Source of the DNA: an uncultured Flavobacteriales bacterium
Lineage (GTDB): Bacteria > Bacteroidota > Bacteroidia > Flavobacteriales > Crocinitomicaceae
Direction: 5' to 3'
DNA length: 8,679 nucleotides
NCBI GenBank assembly: GCA_946478775.1
Contig: CAMLDR010000172.1
Coordinates: 1 to 8,679 of the forward strand
The notes beneath the pieces are model-generated. The model saw only the letters and a list, made by a program, of their open reading frames with translations, had not been told where the DNA came from and made no database searches. Shown here one piece after another: positions 6,894-8,679 of the stretch. The translations under genes and the position numbers were made by a program. The stretch's first letter is position 1. Every line of letters begins with the position of its first letter.

Positions 6894-6901
6894 TAAATTT
6901 G
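6894..6901 (+). promoter_or_regulatory. TAnnTTTG -7 box ahead of ribBA
   Basis: TAAATTTG fits the Bacteroidota -7 consensus exactly and lies in the 52-nt gap before the ATG at 6921. It predicts a transcript start near 6905 and a leader of about 16 nt, A/T-rich and without a Shine-Dalgarno sequence. The only upstream TTG (6879-6881) is 12 nt away, too close for the usual -33 spacing. There is no room in this gap for an FMN riboswitch. Confidence 0.4.
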
Positions 6902-6920
6902 CGGTACTTTATTAAACAGT

Positions 6921-8135
6921 ATGTCAGCAAAGTTAAATACAATCGAAGAAGCGATTGAAGATATAAAAGCCGGAAAAGTTATTATTGTTGTAGATGATGA
7001 AGATCGTGAGAATGAAGGAGACTTTATAGCAGCTGCTGAAACAGTTACTCCTGAAATGATCAACTTCATGGCAACTCACGGAAGAGGATTGATCTGTACT
7101 CCGTTAACCGAATCCAGATGTAACGAATTGGAATTAAGCCTCATGGTTACGAACAACACGGTATTGCACGAAACTCAGTTTACGGTATCTGTTGACCTGA
7201 TTGGTCACGGATGTACAACCGGAATCTCTGTTTTTGACCGCGCAAAGACTATTAAAGCACTGGTTTCAGAAGATACGAAGCCGGAAGATTTAGGTCGTCC
7301 GGGACATATTTTCCCCTTGCGGGCAAAGAAAGGCGGCGTATTGCAGCGTACCGGTCACACAGAAGCAGCAGTAGATTTAGCACGACTGGCAGGATTTAAA
7401 CCGGCCGGTATTTTGGTAGAAATCCTGAACGAGGACGGATCCATGTCGCGCCTGCCTGAATTGTTCGAGATCGCAAAGAAATTTGATTTGAAGCTGATCT
7501 CCATTGCAGATCTGATCGCTTACCGAATGAAGCACGAATCCTTGATCTCGCGGGAGGTTGAAGTGGAAATGCCTACCGAATACGGCGACTTCAAACTGGT
7601 GGCTTTCTCCGTGAAATCAAACGGTCAGGAGCATTTGGCTTTAGTGAAAGGAACCTGGGAGCCAAACGAACCGGTATTGGTACGCATGCACTCTTCTTGT
7701 CTGACAGGAGATATTTTTGGTTCCTGCCGCTGCGATTGCGGACCACAACTCCACCATTCCATGAAAATGATCGAGGCCGAAGGAAAAGGAGCTGTCGTTT
7801 ATTTAAACCAGGAAGGACGCGGAATTGGTCTTTTGAACAAATTGAAAGCATATAAATTACAGGAAGAAGGATACGACACGGTTGAAGCAAACCTCAAACT
7901 GGGCTTTAAGTCTGATGAGCGTGAGTACGGGATCGGTGCACAAATTTTGCATGAACTGGGAATTTCAAAAATTCGTTTGATGTCGAACAACCCGAAGAAA
8001 CGGACCGGATTGGTTGGGTACGGATTGGAGATTGTTGAAAATGTGGCCATTGAGGTCGGACAAAATGCTCACAACACGAGTTACCTGCAAACGAAAGTCA
8101 CGAAAATGGGACATTCTTTAAAACTGGATAAGTAA
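6921..8135 (+). CDS. ribBA: Bifunctional 3,4-dihydroxy-2-butanone-4-phosphate synthase / GTP cyclohydrolase II
   Basis: This 404-residue cytosolic enzyme feeds both branches of riboflavin synthesis: it makes the four-carbon unit from ribulose 5-phosphate and opens GTP to the diaminopyrimidine. The N-terminal RibB half (about 1-205) has the metal-binding [10 protein letters not shown] loop (25-34, ligand Glu27), [10 protein letters not shown] (53-62), HGCTTGIS (96-103) and RTGHTEA (143-149, ligand His146). The C-terminal RibA half (about 209-404) has zinc ligands Cys260, Cys271 and Cys273 in [17 protein letters not shown], then [12 protein letters not shown] (296-307), GYDTVEAN (317-324) and SNNPKK (355-360). 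All expected catalytic signatures of both halves are present and the length is normal, so both activities are likely intact. Cys269 is an additional cysteine beside the zinc site. The TAA stop shares a base with the next ATG (TAATG), so the ABC ATPase downstream is probably translationally coupled. Confidence 0.97.
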   Translation: MSAKLNTIEEAIEDIKAGKVIIVVDDEDRENEGDFIAAAETVTPEMINFMATHGRGLICTPLTESRCNELELSLMVTNNTVLHETQFTVSVDLIGHGCTTGISVFDRAKTIKALVSEDTKPEDLGRPGHIFPLRAKKGGVLQRTGHTEAAVDLARLAGFKPAGILVEILNEDGSMSRLPELFEIAKKFDLKLISIADLIAYRMKHESLISREVEVEMPTEYGDFKLVAFSVKSNGQEHLALVKGTWEPNEPVLVRMHSSCLTGDIFGSCRCDCGPQLHHSMKMIEAEGKGAVVYLNQEGRGIGLLNKLKAYKLQEEGYDTVEANLKLGFKSDEREYGIGAQILHELGISKIRLMSNNPKKRTGLVGYGLEIVENVAIEVGQNAHNTSYLQTKVTKMGHSLKLDK

Positions 8136-8679
8136 TGCTTGTTGCAAAAGGAATCCAAAAAAAGTACGGTCAATTAGACGTTTTGAAAGGGATCGACCTG
8201 GAAATCCAATCCGGGGAGATCGTTTCAATTGTTGGTTCTTCGGGAGCCGGAAAAACGACCCTGCTTCAAATTTTGGGAACTCTTGACAAGCCCGACTCAG
8301 GCACTTTGACTTTGAACGGAAGCAATCCGTTTTCACTGAATTCGAAAGGTTTGGCTGAATTCCGGAACCAAAAGATTGGTTTTATCTTCCAGTTTCACCA
8401 GTTGCTGCCTGAATTCACCGCTTTGGAAAACGTGGTAATGCCGGCTTTGATCGGAGGAAAAGGAATGAACGAATCCAAAGAGCGTGCGAAACAGTTACTC
8501 GACAAGCTGGGGCTTTCCAATCGCGAAAACCATCAGCCGGCTGCCCTTTCAGGCGGAGAACAGCAGCGCGTGGCGGTTGCAAGAGCACTGATGAACGAAC
8601 CAGACATCATTTTTGCAGATGAACCTTCCGGAAACCTGGATTCGAAGAATGCTGCCGAATTACATCAGCTGTTTATTGA
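8135..8679 (+). CDS. ABC transporter ATP-binding protein, LolD-like (3' end outside window)
   Basis: The first 181 residues and two bases of the next codon are present; the TGA at the very end (8677-8679) is out of frame. Visible parts are Walker [10 protein letters not shown] (34-42), Q-loop [10 protein letters not shown] (85-94, Gln86), signature LSGGEQQR (138-145), Walker B DIIFADEP (157-164) and D-loop SGNLD (165-169). Only the switch-histidine region is missing; about 40 residues are expected beyond the edge. The [20 protein letters not shown] stretch is close to LolD, the ATPase that drives release of outer-membrane lipoproteins from the inner membrane with LolC/E, and less like the related MacB/FtsE groups. 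LolD is my preferred call, but its permease is not in view. The ATG overlaps the ribBA stop by one base, and no separate promoter is seen. Confidence 0.85.
   Translation, partial: MLVAKGIQKKYGQLDVLKGIDLEIQSGEIVSIVGSSGAGKTTLLQILGTLDKPDSGTLTLNGSNPFSLNSKGLAEFRNQKIGFIFQFHQLLPEFTALENVVMPALIGGKGMNESKERAKQLLDKLGLSNRENHQPAALSGGEQQRVAVARALMNEPDIIFADEPSGNLDSKNAAELHQLFI

Noticed and set aside
6869..6920. Possible FMN riboswitch before ribBA
   Set aside because: The gap is only 52 nt and lacks the conserved RFN stem elements; it holds only a -7-like box.
8677..8679. Apparent TGA stop at the window end
   Set aside because: It is out of frame with the ABC ATPase, which is still short of the normal LolD length and lacks its switch-histidine region.

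Overview
The window looks like chromosomal DNA from a member of Bacteroidota, most likely Flavobacteriales. The grounds are two proteins with type IX secretion (T9SS) type A C-terminal sorting domains, a DUF4268 protein, a Bacteroidota-style LptF/LptG permease, TAnnTTTG-like promoter boxes, and start regions without clear Shine-Dalgarno sequences. I cannot fix the genus. All nine genes are on the + strand and coding density is high.

Layout. (1) 1-1083 is the 3' part of a T9SS-secreted protein built from Delta-60-type repeats. (2) 1084-1280 is the longest non-coding stretch; it holds a long imperfect inverted repeat followed by a T-tract, and probably a promoter. (3) 1281-1745 encodes a DUF4268 protein of unknown function. 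(4) 1770-2582 encodes a second T9SS cargo with a choice-of-anchor J (cleaved-adhesin-like) domain. (5) 2628-6868 is a tightly packed run: an LptF/LptG permease, two related GT-B glycosyltransferases and a small lipoprotein, joined by overlaps of 4, 11 and 55 nt. (6) 6921-8135 is ribBA, a bifunctional riboflavin biosynthesis gene. A LolD-like ABC ATPase overlaps its stop codon by one base and runs off the window end.

How the genes fit together. Most of the window concerns the cell envelope: two surface or secreted T9SS cargos, an LPS-export permease, two glycosyltransferases, a lipoprotein and a lipoprotein-release-type ATPase. The plausible shared theme is building and exporting glycoconjugates and lipoproteins, but nothing in the sequence proves a common pathway. 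RibBA is the one cytosolic housekeeping enzyme.

I found no tRNA, rRNA, CRISPR array, transposase, phage gene or recognisable defence system, and nothing I would call a new system. The best items for a second look are the 98-bp hairpin repeat at 1114-1211, the probable leaderless promoters before the second and third genes, and the glycosyltransferase pair lying between lptF and ribBA.
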